A DNA stretch of 64,000 nucleotides from Microcystis aeruginosa FD4 (GTDB lineage: Bacteria; Cyanobacteriota; Cyanobacteriia; Cyanobacteriales; Microcystaceae), in NCBI RefSeq assembly GCF_009792235.1, contig NZ_CP046973.1, forward strand, positions 3,286,001 through 3,350,000. Direction: 5' to 3'. Numbering within the stretch: position 1 is the stretch's first letter; the number at the start of each line of letters is the position of its first letter. The position numbers were made by a program, and so were the translations under genes. This document shows, piece after piece, positions 35,972-43,185 of the stretch. The notes beneath the pieces were generated by a model. It had not been told where the DNA came from, did not search any database, and saw nothing but the letters and a program-made list of their open reading frames with translations.

Positions 35972-36210
35972 TTATTCTTCAGTTAAAGTAAAATCAATTC
36001 GTTGATAAATATCCAGCAATGAGATTTGAAAATCTACAGAATACAACCTTAAATCATCATTCTCTGATTCAAATGCTTTAAACAACCATTCACCGTTATT
36101 TTGTTGATAAAATTGTTCGACATAATAACGGTATTGATCGATCAAAATATATTCCTTAAAGTCAGGAACTGAACGATAAAACTTAAACCTATCAGAGATT
36201 CGTAGATTCG
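35972..36210 (-). pseudogene. Truncated Uma2-family gene, cut by MITE B
   Basis: The C-terminal half of an Uma2 (DUF820) protein remains: DRFKFYRSVPDFKEYILIDQ, then VEQFYQQNNGEWLFK and the usual LYSVDFQISLLDIYQRI end. The N-terminal half with the acidic active-site residues is gone: at 36209 the frame runs into the MITE, and no Uma2 coding sequence appears beyond it at 36335. About 80 of some 190 residues remain. Confidence 0.8.
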
Positions 36211-36334
36211 TAGGTTGGGTTGACGCAAGGAAACCCAACAACTTCCTGGAATATTTTCACAATTTTTGTTGGGTTTCGCCTTTTGAGCCGATGGGTAATA
36301 CCGGAGCAATAATGATAGCTCAACCCAACCTACG
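36209..36334. mobile_element. MITE-like element B, copy 2 (126 bp)
   Basis: It has the same ends and interior as 34313-34438 with a few base changes. It borders the truncated Uma2 gene on its right side and so probably caused or accompanied the truncation. Confidence 0.85.
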
Positions 36335-36372
36335 GCTCGATTAATTAATAAACTTATTCAGGAATGATAGTT

Positions 36373-36726
36373 ATGGCAATCAGAATCAAACTTTGGGCAG
36401 ATTATGGAAGTTACCCACTTTGGGGAGTAGATGAAATTGATAACATTGCTCCTGAAGAATTACCATTAAGTAAAGAAACTATTCAACGTTTAAACCCATG
36501 GCAGGATACTTACGATAAGACTTTAAATCAAGACTATCCACCTTTATCAGATTTTCCTAATCAGCAAGCTGAAACGGATTTTAAACAAGAAGGAATTAAT
36601 TTATGGAAACAGTTACGTCTTGAACTGGCACCAGATTATGAAGTTTTCTACCAAAATGAAGGTCAATTGTTCAGACATCCTCAGGAAATAACCACAAAAT
36701 CTACAGTACAAAAAATAACAGTTTGA
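36373..36726 (+). CDS. Hypothetical protein
   Basis: This is a 117-residue protein with an N-terminus IRIKLWADYGSYPLWGVDEI and a C-terminus LRLELAPDYEVFYQNEGQLF. The family occurs in several cyanobacteria to my memory, as a small soluble protein without known function. ATG at 36373 is chosen over 36364. The last codons run directly into an orphan PEP-CTERM tail, so the original C-terminus may have been altered at that junction. Confidence 0.6.
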   Translation: MAIRIKLWADYGSYPLWGVDEIDNIAPEELPLSKETIQRLNPWQDTYDKTLNQDYPPLSDFPNQQAETDFKQEGINLWKQLRLELAPDYEVFYQNEGQLFRHPQEITTKSTVQKITV

Positions 36727-36727
36727 G

Positions 36728-36875
36728 TATCATCACCCTCGGCACTCTCGGCGCAGCTTCAACCCTCAAACGCCAACTAAAACCCTCCCAATCCACCGAA
36801 AAAGAAAGCACAAAAGTAGGCTAATTTGCCTCTAAAAATACCATAAATGCTCCTTCAATCAATCTTGAGGGGGTT
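36728..36875 (+). repeat. Orphan PEP-CTERM tail with terminator
   Basis: In frame it encodes ITLGTLGAASTLKRQLKPSQ followed by STEKESTKVG and stop (36822-36824). This is the last 30 residues of the PEP-CTERM protein family member at 31395, with the same terminator hairpin after it. The VPEP motif and everything before it are missing. Confidence 0.85.
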
Positions 36876-36899
36876 TATTTTTGGCATCTATTAATACTT

Positions 36900-37253
36900 C
36901 TAAAAATTGTCAAACTTATCAATGATGTCTTGAATTTGCTGCGCTGGGATGTCTGTTTGGTCAGATTTGGCATAGATGAGGAGCATCAAAACACAACTAT
37001 TGTCTTTAAGTTGATAGATAACACGATAGCCGCTACTTTTGCCCTTTTGAATATCGCTGTTTTTGAGGCGAACTTTAAAGACAGTGTAGCCTATTCCTGG
37101 TATTTGATCGCCGATGAATTTGCCTATCTGAAGGTCATCAATTAGAGGTTGTAGGTCAGTACGAATGCTCCGATAGCGTTTGGCGAGGATGCGAAGTCGA
37201 TCCTTGAATTGATCGGAGAAAAGGAGCTTAATAGGGGTAATTTCTTCAGTCAT
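36900..37253 (-). CDS. RelE/ParE-family toxin
   Basis: The 117-residue protein reads LLFSDQFKDRLRILAKRYRS, then VFKVRLKNSDIQKGKSSGYR and VIYQLKDNSCVLMLLIYAKS, a RelE-type fold with the usual Arg-Val-Ile-Tyr strand. It overlaps the upstream antitoxin gene by 8 bp. Confidence 0.82.
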   Translation of the reverse strand: MTEEITPIKLLFSDQFKDRLRILAKRYRSIRTDLQPLIDDLQIGKFIGDQIPGIGYTVFKVRLKNSDIQKGKSSGYRVIYQLKDNSCVLMLLIYAKSDQTDIPAQQIQDIIDKFDNF

Positions 37254-37584
37254 CTATGCCATCCCACAGTTCAGAGATGGGATGTACTTTGCCCTCTTTA
37301 GCTTGCTTAAGAGAAATACGAAGACTGGTGAGGATGAGTTCTTTTGGTTCGTCGTCGGAGTCAGTAGGTGGAGTGAGGATATTACGCGATACTAACAATT
37401 GGTAGAAATCATTGATCGCCATTCCCGTTAGTTCGGCTGCTTGTTCAAATTGAAGGCGTTGCTGCTGATAGAGCATGACAGCGATTTCCGTGAGCATTTG
37501 AGCTTCAGTCATTTGTACTCTTTGCAGAAGTTCAGTGGGAAGGATGAGGCTCATAGAGGTTTCATTAAGTGGCAATAACTTCAT
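37246..37584 (-). CDS. Antitoxin with a UPF0175-like helical domain
   Basis: The 112-residue protein has a UPF0175-type middle (LTEIAVMLYQQQRLQFEQAA, then LTGMAINDFYQLLVSRNI) and a C-terminal tail LRISLKQAKEGKVHPISELW that ends DGIDD, which looks like a RelE-toxin-binding peptide. ATG at 37584 avoids reading into the PEP-CTERM tail fragment next to it (the frame is open to 37611). It is the first gene of the operon with the RelE-type toxin. Confidence 0.75.
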   Translation of the reverse strand: MKLLPLNETSMSLILPTELLQRVQMTEAQMLTEIAVMLYQQQRLQFEQAAELTGMAINDFYQLLVSRNILTPPTDSDDEPKELILTSLRISLKQAKEGKVHPISELWDGIDD

Positions 37585-37597
37585 TGTATCGCCATTA

Positions 37598-37672
37598 AAA
37601 AGAAACCACAAAAGTAGGCTAAATTGCTTCTAAAAATACCATAAATGCCCCTTCAATCAATCTTGAGGTGGT
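37598..37672 (+). repeat. Third orphan PEP-CTERM tail with terminator
   Basis: It holds only the last codons (KETTKVG, stop 37619-37621) and the terminator hairpin CCCCTTCAA...TTGAGGTGG. It is nearly identical to 32278-32350. Confidence 0.8.
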
Positions 37673-37698
37673 TTATTGTATAATTGAGGGATGAGACT

Positions 37699-37823
37699 CG
37701 TAGTTGGGTTGACGCAAGGAAACCCAACAACTTCCTGGAATATTTTCACAATTTTTGTTGGGTTTCTCCTTTTGAGCCGATTGGTAATACCTGAGCAATA
37801 ATAATAGCTCAACCCAACCTACG
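37699..37823. mobile_element. MITE-like element B, copy 3 (125 bp)
   Basis: It is the same element as 34313-34438 with one G missing in the left terminal repeat (CGTAGTTGGG). It adjoins the decayed gene at 37834. Confidence 0.85.
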
Positions 37824-37833
37824 GCTTAAATTA

Positions 37834-38204
37834 ACTATCCCTGGGTTTAATTTAGGTTTCTATACCATCTCGGAAAAAGGAGAAGAAGTGCGACAAAATC
37901 TTAATCTTTTATTTGTGGTTAAAGCATAAAATAACGGTTATTTAGAAGGCGATTATCTTCGTGATTGCACCTACGAAGAAGCAAGACCAATTATCTCCGC
38001 TTTTCGCTTTGATTCCACCACCAGAGAGTTATTAATGACCACCAATTATACTCGCAGTGTTTCCGTGGATTCAATTACTTTAATCAATCCAGACCTGCGA
38101 ATTCGCAAAATTATTAACTATCAACGTCCCCAGGAGGGGGAACCGGGGAACCGTTAGAAAAAGTTCTCTTGGTCGGTTTTGGGGTTGAGTGTAAAGTCAG
38201 TTAA
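37834..38204 (+). pseudogene. Decayed gene, weakly similar to CpcS/CpeS-type phycobiliprotein lyases
   Basis: One frame reads GFYTISEKGEEVRQNLNLLF, then TAA, then continues in the same frame with NNGYLEGDYLRDCTYEEARP and LLMTTNYTRSVSVDSITLIN. A shift then occurs at a duplicated GGGGAACC, after which LEKVLLVGFGVECKVS reaches a stop at 38202-38204. So it has one nonsense mutation, one frameshift and no 5' end (MITE B is adjacent). The strand pattern near LRDCTYEEA...LRIRK recalls the lipocalin-type bilin lyases, but that is only a weak resemblance. Confidence 0.55.
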
Positions 38205-38227
38205 AAAAATATTTCTTTTCCCCCCCC

Positions 38228-38259
38228 TTGATTCTCCAGTCAAGGGGAGATTTTATCAT
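38228..38259 (+). promoter_or_regulatory. MerR-type promoter/operator
   Basis: TTGATT (38228) is followed by the dyad TCTCC-N8-GGAGA (38233-38250) and an AT-rich -10 (TTTTAT or TATCAT, 38251-38259). A dyad between -35 and -10, with a spacer possibly stretched to about 20 bp, is how MerR-family activators work. Confidence 0.6.
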
Positions 38260-38290
38260 GGGGAAACGATAGGATTAAGGAGCAAAAATA

Positions 38291-38683
38291 ATGCTCAAAA
38301 TCGGTCAACTTTCCCGAGAAAGTGGTGTTTCGATTAAAACGATTCGTTATTACGAGGAATTAGGACTAATTCAGTCCCCTGAGAGGACAGAGGGACAATT
38401 TCGCCTATTTACTCCCGATACTGTCCATCGCTTGCTATTTGTCAAGAGATTACAATCTTTGGGTTTGAGTCTGCAAGAGATCCGCGAATGTTTAGTAATT
38501 CATGACCATGGTCAGTTACCCTGTGGAGATATTCAGGAGAAATTAATTAAACATATTGCTGAGATCGATCAACAAGTGGAACAATTGCTTTTATTGCGTC
38601 AACAATTAACCGAAACCCTGCAAGAATGGACGGATACACCTGTAAAAGACAATCAATTTATTTGCCCTAATCTCAAGGTTTAA
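38291..38683 (+). CDS. MerR-family heavy-metal-responsive regulator
   Basis: The 130-residue protein begins with the MerR winged helix (IGQLSRESGVSIKTIRYYEE, then LGLIQSPERTEGQFRLFTPD), has the dimer helix and a metal-site-type Cys in GQLPCGDIQEKL, and a second Cys near the end (FICPNLKV). The two Cys positions recall metal-sensing members (ZntR/CueR/PbrR-like), but the exact ligand set differs and the metal cannot be named. AGGAG lies eight bases before the ATG. It is first in a three-gene operon with 5-bp and overlapping junctions. Confidence 0.85.
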   Translation: MLKIGQLSRESGVSIKTIRYYEELGLIQSPERTEGQFRLFTPDTVHRLLFVKRLQSLGLSLQEIRECLVIHDHGQLPCGDIQEKLIKHIAEIDQQVEQLLLLRQQLTETLQEWTDTPVKDNQFICPNLKV

Positions 38684-38688
38684 CTATC

Positions 38689-39909
38689 ATGAAAAAGTTG
38701 ATTTTATTGGTAACTGTAGCACTGATTTCTACTCCTGTAATTGCTCAACATTTACATTTTGATTCACCTCAAACTCATACTTTACAAGCAATTCCTGACA
38801 ATATACCAGCTTGGATGTATAACAAGCAACGTAATCATATTTATCCCCAAAGAGGGATTTATAACAATGCAATTTATAATGTCAGAGATTTAGCTTTAGA
38901 CTTGAATGCGATCGCTGTTGGTCATGCCTTTGCTTACGAAGATATCGTAACGGGAAAAGCGAAAGATTTAGAAACTAAGACATACCAAAAAATTAATTGG
39001 GTTTTAAAAAATCCGCCTAAATTTATGCCCGACGAGGGTAATATTTCCCCAACTTTTGGCAGAAAATATGGTGTTTTAGAACAGGTTTTCGAGTGGGCGC
39101 ATATTTTCCATGCTCAAACCGTTGATGTTTTAGCCAGTAGCAAATTAACTAACAAGGAAAAAGAAGCAGAAATTGAAAAATTATATCAATTTTACTTGAC
39201 AAAAGTTCCCTATGCTATTAGCGGATTACCGATGAATATGGGTTATCTGGATTCCCAGCCTTATTCTCAAGCTTTTCGCCAGAAATATCCGAAAGTTAAT
39301 GGCTTATTTTGGGGCTACCATTGGTTACAAGGCACAATGTATGACTTGCTCTATGAGAAGACGCTAGAAGAACAAAAACAAGCTTATAAACAGGTAGGAA
39401 AACAATACCATAGTCAGGAATTGTATCGCACTGATCGAGCTTTTATGCCGATGTTTGCCGAACTTAGTCCCAAGTTTGCCCGACGTTTTCCCGAAATATC
39501 TAACACCTTCGATAACCTGCATATGTTGCACGATATGGTTAATGATATTCTGGCATCAGATTGGCTAACTCCCCAACAAAAAGACGAACAAATTACCCGC
39601 GCTATTTGGTTAGTAATGGCTGCTAATCACCAAGGAATGGAAGCAGGAAAAAATTATGGTGGTGAAGGACTACACGATCATCGTTTTGAGTCAGGAATTC
39701 CGGGGATGGGATTAATGCCAGCAGATATTTCTCACGAAGATCATAATCACGAAAATCCTCATAATTCTGAGAAAAAACCTGATAATTCTCAGGGACATGA
39801 GGGGGGAGATCACCAACACCATAACCACGAAAATTACTCTCCAGAAAACCCTCCTAATACGGATAAAAAACCTGACGACAGCAATGATCAAGAGGAACTG
39901 AAAAAATGA
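38689..39909 (+). CDS. Secreted histidine-rich protein, unknown function
   Basis: The 406-residue protein has a cleavable signal peptide (LILLVTVALISTPVIAQ) and a helical body with several conserved-looking His positions (EWAHIFHAQTVDVL, FWGYHWLQGTMYDLLYEKTL, LHMLHDMVNDILASDWL, MAANHQGMEAGKNYG). Its C-terminal 70 residues are rich in His, Asp, Glu and Asn (EDHNHENPHNSEKK and HEGGDHQHHNHENY). The tail is a likely metal-binding region. I do not recognise the body; it could be a di-metal or haem helical bundle. Its position after a MerR regulator suggests a role in metal binding or detoxification in the periplasm. It overlaps the next gene by four bases. Confidence 0.7.
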   Translation: MKKLILLVTVALISTPVIAQHLHFDSPQTHTLQAIPDNIPAWMYNKQRNHIYPQRGIYNNAIYNVRDLALDLNAIAVGHAFAYEDIVTGKAKDLETKTYQKINWVLKNPPKFMPDEGNISPTFGRKYGVLEQVFEWAHIFHAQTVDVLASSKLTNKEKEAEIEKLYQFYLTKVPYAISGLPMNMGYLDSQPYSQAFRQKYPKVNGLFWGYHWLQGTMYDLLYEKTLEEQKQAYKQVGKQYHSQELYRTDRAFMPMFAELSPKFARRFPEISNTFDNLHMLHDMVNDILASDWLTPQQKDEQITRAIWLVMAANHQGMEAGKNYGGEGLHDHRFESGIPGMGLMPADISHEDHNHENPHNSEKKPDNSQGHEGGDHQHHNHENYSPENPPNTDKKPDDSNDQEELKK

Positions 39910-40688
39910 GAAGATTTTTATTAATTGCTGTGGGTTTAGTTGCCAGTTTAACTAATCCAGTTTTTGCCAACGATCATAACAATCTTGATTCCGGTCGTCC
40001 CCTTTCTTTTGATGATGCTGAAAGTATTGGTTTTGGGGAACAATCGATAGAATTTGGAGGAAGTCTAGTCTTTCCTGAAAATAGTAATCTTGGGGGTGAG
40101 TTTGATATTGAATACCTCAACGGTATTATTCGCAATGGTCATATTATTATCGGCATCGATCCGCAAGTGGGAGGACGAGTTAGTAGTGATGATACGGATT
40201 TTGATGTGGGAAATTTATCTGTAGGTTTTTTCTATAATTTCAATCGTGAATACCATAATGTTCCCGCTTTTGCCATTCGTACCGATTTAGGATTACCGAC
40301 GGGAAATAATGCTAGGGGATTATATTTTCGTCTGCGGGGAATTGCCAGTAAAACTGTTGGTCAATTCCATCGCTTGCATCTTAATCTCGATTTAAACATA
40401 AAAACTGACCCCGATAACGGCGATCGATCTTTTTTACCCGCTGCAATTCTGGGTTATTCGCGACCGATTGGTTATCCGAAACGCTTCGATCAAACTTTTT
40501 TAGCAGAATTGGGCGTAATTACCAGCGATAATAGTAATGGTGGCGTTTTAATTCGCACTGGTATGGGAATTCGTCAGCAAATTCATCGCCAAGGTGTGAT
40601 CGATTGGGGTATCGAGGGGGATATTGCTACTAATGGCCATGATCAAAGTCAATTAAAGTTAAAAATCGGTTATTCTTTCAGATTTTAG
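39906..40688 (+). CDS. Outer-membrane beta-barrel protein
   Basis: The 260-residue protein has a signal peptide (FLLIAVGLVASLTNPVFA) and alternating amphipathic strands, ending in a C-terminal aromatic (KIGYSFRF), the mark of outer-membrane barrels. It resembles the transporter-like, MetA-pathway-type barrel family. It starts inside the stop of the preceding gene (ATGA) and is the last gene of the MerR operon. It could pass metal or a ligand across the outer membrane, but this is inferred from context only. Confidence 0.7.
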   Translation: MRRFLLIAVGLVASLTNPVFANDHNNLDSGRPLSFDDAESIGFGEQSIEFGGSLVFPENSNLGGEFDIEYLNGIIRNGHIIIGIDPQVGGRVSSDDTDFDVGNLSVGFFYNFNREYHNVPAFAIRTDLGLPTGNNARGLYFRLRGIASKTVGQFHRLHLNLDLNIKTDPDNGDRSFLPAAILGYSRPIGYPKRFDQTFLAELGVITSDNSNGGVLIRTGMGIRQQIHRQGVIDWGIEGDIATNGHDQSQLKLKIGYSFRF

Positions 40689-40791
40689 TATTTTTCCATA
40701 GGCTGCTATTAAAAGCTAAAATAGATGAAGTATAACTTAAATTTTGGTTTGACTGGGAGTAGGAGGGGGTTTGGATGTCCACATCTTCTCA

Positions 40792-40810
40792 TCCCTGAAA
40801 ACAACAGGGA
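40792..40810. other. Hairpin resembling an IS605 right end
   Basis: TCCCTG-AAAACAA-CAGGGA is similar to the hairpin TCCCTG...CAGGGA at 57506-57528 in the IS605-type element, including GACATC/CACATC just before it. It is perhaps a solo end or remnant. Confidence 0.4.
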
Positions 40811-40857
40811 TATCTTATCAGTTGTCCGCAGGTAGCGACTCCCTATTCTCAGCTTCC

Positions 40858-40884
40858 TACCTCATCATTAAGATAACTGCTATA
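40858..40884 (+). repeat. Dispersed 27-bp motif, copy 2
   Basis: TACCTCATCATTAAGATAAC followed by TGCTATA. It lies between two genes pointing towards each other. Compare 15411, 52439 and 59381. Confidence 0.7.
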
Positions 40885-40917
40885 GGAGAAAGGCTGTAAA
40901 TCTGTTGTCATCCGCTT

Positions 40918-42333
40918 TTAAGCCGCAAAAAAGCTCTTTAACCGTTGTTGCAGCCAAGAAACGGGGTTTTTCAGGTCTTCCGAGTCTAAAAGCCCCATTT
41001 CTCGCAATTTCTGCTGACATTCGCGCAATTCCTCTTGACGTTGGGCGAGTGCCTGAGTGAATTCCTCCGCTAGAGCCGGATAAGTAGTGATAAGATGCTG
41101 AAACCCCTGACGATCGAGCAAAAATAACAAGGTTTCCCCTACTGCTTGCATAGTAGTGGGATAGGGAACCTCTAACATTAACGGTAATTCCCCAAAATAT
41201 TGACCTTTATTAAAAGTAAAAATTTTACGACTGATTTTATCGTTTTCATAAAAAGCATCCACTTGTCCCTGCAAAACAATACAGAAATAATTAGTTCTTT
41301 CTCCCTGTCTAATTAAAATATCCCCGTCCTGGAGATGTTTACGACAACCCATTTCAATTAATACACGCAATTGCAGATCGTTAAAATGTTTAAAGTAACT
41401 CACCTCCAATAACATTTCTTTTAACGATAGCGGTTTTGAAGGTTTAACTATCTCCTGATCCTGTTCCTTAACTGCCTCAAAACTGTCGGTATTATGCAAC
41501 CATAACTCTCGCTGGGGAAAAGGAATCGTTATGCCCCGATGACGCAGATTATGCTCGATAATGAAGTGTAGGGAACTTCTCAGAAAAACGGCCTGTTCGA
41601 CTTTTTCCACCCATACCCACAACTCAAAATTTAAAGCACTATCACCAAAACCGTTAAAAATCACCTTGGGAAGCGGATTAAAGGCAATTTCTCCCGACAT
41701 ATAGGCTGATTGCAACAGAATTTCCGTTACTATTAAAGGATCTGTACCGTAGGCAACTCCCACCGGCACAATGACTCGAATGCGCGAGTCGGGATAATGC
41801 CAATTCTGGACGCGATTGCTAGTTAAGATTGTGTTAGGAACGATTAACTCTGCACCATCAACAGTGCGAATGGTGGTAGAACGAATCGATATTTCCCGGA
41901 TATAACCCTTTGTTTGCTCAAATTCGATAAAATCGCCCACTTTTAACTTGCGTTCCACCAACAAAGTTAAACCACTGGTGAGATTTTTGGTTAACTCCTG
42001 CAAACCGAAACCGATACCCACCCCCAAACCACCGGCTAAAACAGCGATCGAAGCGAGATTGAATCCAGTCAATTGTAGGGCGATAATATAACCAAAAGCC
42101 CCAAAAGCAAAACTAGCCAGAGTTGCGATCGCTTCTCGATTACCCTCATCAAAACCGATACTTTTCAGCAGACGATTTTTCAGTAAACTTTTAAAAGCGA
42201 TCGTCAGACAGGTGACTAGAACAAGCAGTACAAGAGTACCGATAATCCAACCAAGAGTGATGGAAACTCCCCCAGCGCGCCAAAGGGGAGTGTTAAAAAA
42301 GGGCGTTAACCAAGCTGAGGGAGAGAAAGTCAT
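40918..42333 (-). CDS. MscS-family channel with a C-terminal cNMP-binding-like domain
   Basis: The 471-residue protein has three membrane segments, the pore helix with the Gly-rich packing (LAGGLGVGIGFGLQELTKNL), the MscS beta domain (VGDFIEFEQTKGYIREISIR), then, from about residue 310, a Crp-like cyclic-nucleotide-binding beta-roll. The phosphate-binding cassette reads GELPLMLEVPYPTTMQA, where active sites have an Arg (GE-x6-PR-x-A). The Arg is missing, so ligand binding is doubtful. It starts nine bases after the nitroreductase stop, so the two are probably one operon. It likely adjusts to osmotic downshift. Confidence 0.88.
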   Translation of the reverse strand: MTFSPSAWLTPFFNTPLWRAGGVSITLGWIIGTLVLLVLVTCLTIAFKSLLKNRLLKSIGFDEGNREAIATLASFAFGAFGYIIALQLTGFNLASIAVLAGGLGVGIGFGLQELTKNLTSGLTLLVERKLKVGDFIEFEQTKGYIREISIRSTTIRTVDGAELIVPNTILTSNRVQNWHYPDSRIRVIVPVGVAYGTDPLIVTEILLQSAYMSGEIAFNPLPKVIFNGFGDSALNFELWVWVEKVEQAVFLRSSLHFIIEHNLRHRGITIPFPQRELWLHNTDSFEAVKEQDQEIVKPSKPLSLKEMLLEVSYFKHFNDLQLRVLIEMGCRKHLQDGDILIRQGERTNYFCIVLQGQVDAFYENDKISRKIFTFNKGQYFGELPLMLEVPYPTTMQAVGETLLFLLDRQGFQHLITTYPALAEEFTQALAQRQEELRECQQKLREMGLLDSEDLKNPVSWLQQRLKSFFAA

Positions 42334-42342
42334 CGCTAAAGT

Positions 42343-42993
42343 TTAGATTTGATAGGGATTACCCAAGCGATCTACAAAAACATTGTAATCTAAGGGTAAA
42401 CGCCCTGGATTAAGCCGCGGTTCCGCCGCGTAACCGATGGGAACGACAACAGCGATCGCCAGATGGGGATGATCGGCAGCACCAATCACAGCTTTTACCT
42501 TGTCCTCGATCCAACCGTTGAGAAAACAACTAGATAAACCGAGACTTTCAGCAGCCAAAACCAGATGAGTAGCGGCGATCATGGCATCCTTAATCGCGTA
42601 TTCCCGGGTTTTTTCGCCTAAATTCTTTTGAAATCCCGGGATTGCCTGTTGAAAATATTTTACCGTGCCTTCGCTCCAAGCACCCGTACTGAGAGCCTGT
42701 TCATAGATGGGGGTTAGATCTCCTCCTCCTGCGGCAGCATCAGCAGCAAAGACAAAAGTAACCGGCGCTTGGATAATTTGCTTTTGTCCCCAAGCGGCCT
42801 CGGCTAAAGCGGCCTTTTGTGCCTCATCTTGTACTAAAATAATTCGCCAATCTTGGATGTTGAAACTACTAGGTGCGGCAACGGTTAATTCTACTAGGGT
42901 TTTTAGCAGTTCTGGGGCGATCGGATCGGTGGTAAAATTTTTAATAGAACGACGTTGATTAATCGCCGTAGGAACATCGAGAGGCAAGGTCAT
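42343..42993 (-). CDS. Nitroreductase-family flavoprotein
   Basis: The 216-residue protein reads AINQRRSIKNFTTDPIAPEL, then VAAPSSFNIQDWRIILVQD, the FMN-binding start of nitroreductases, and ends with VVVPIGYAAEP. It uses NAD(P)H and FMN to reduce nitro or quinone-like compounds; the physiological substrate is unknown. It is upstream of the mscS-like gene in the same orientation. Confidence 0.9.
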   Translation of the reverse strand: MTLPLDVPTAINQRRSIKNFTTDPIAPELLKTLVELTVAAPSSFNIQDWRIILVQDEAQKAALAEAAWGQKQIIQAPVTFVFAADAAAGGGDLTPIYEQALSTGAWSEGTVKYFQQAIPGFQKNLGEKTREYAIKDAMIAATHLVLAAESLGLSSCFLNGWIEDKVKAVIGAADHPHLAIAVVVPIGYAAEPRLNPGRLPLDYNVFVDRLGNPYQI

Positions 42994-43185
42994 AAAGTCA
43001 GTTGATCGAGTTACATATTTCTAATTATTATAGGGTCAAGCTATCAGCCTCAGACTTCGGTGTGACCAAAAATTTGGGTACAAGCCGCGCCATGCCCGCG
43101 CAGGGTCGGGCGGCTTTTAAAATATTAAGTTGCCATTTTATTTCCTTTGTGCTAAAATATTGATACTCAGTCAAGCAGTGTCAAA

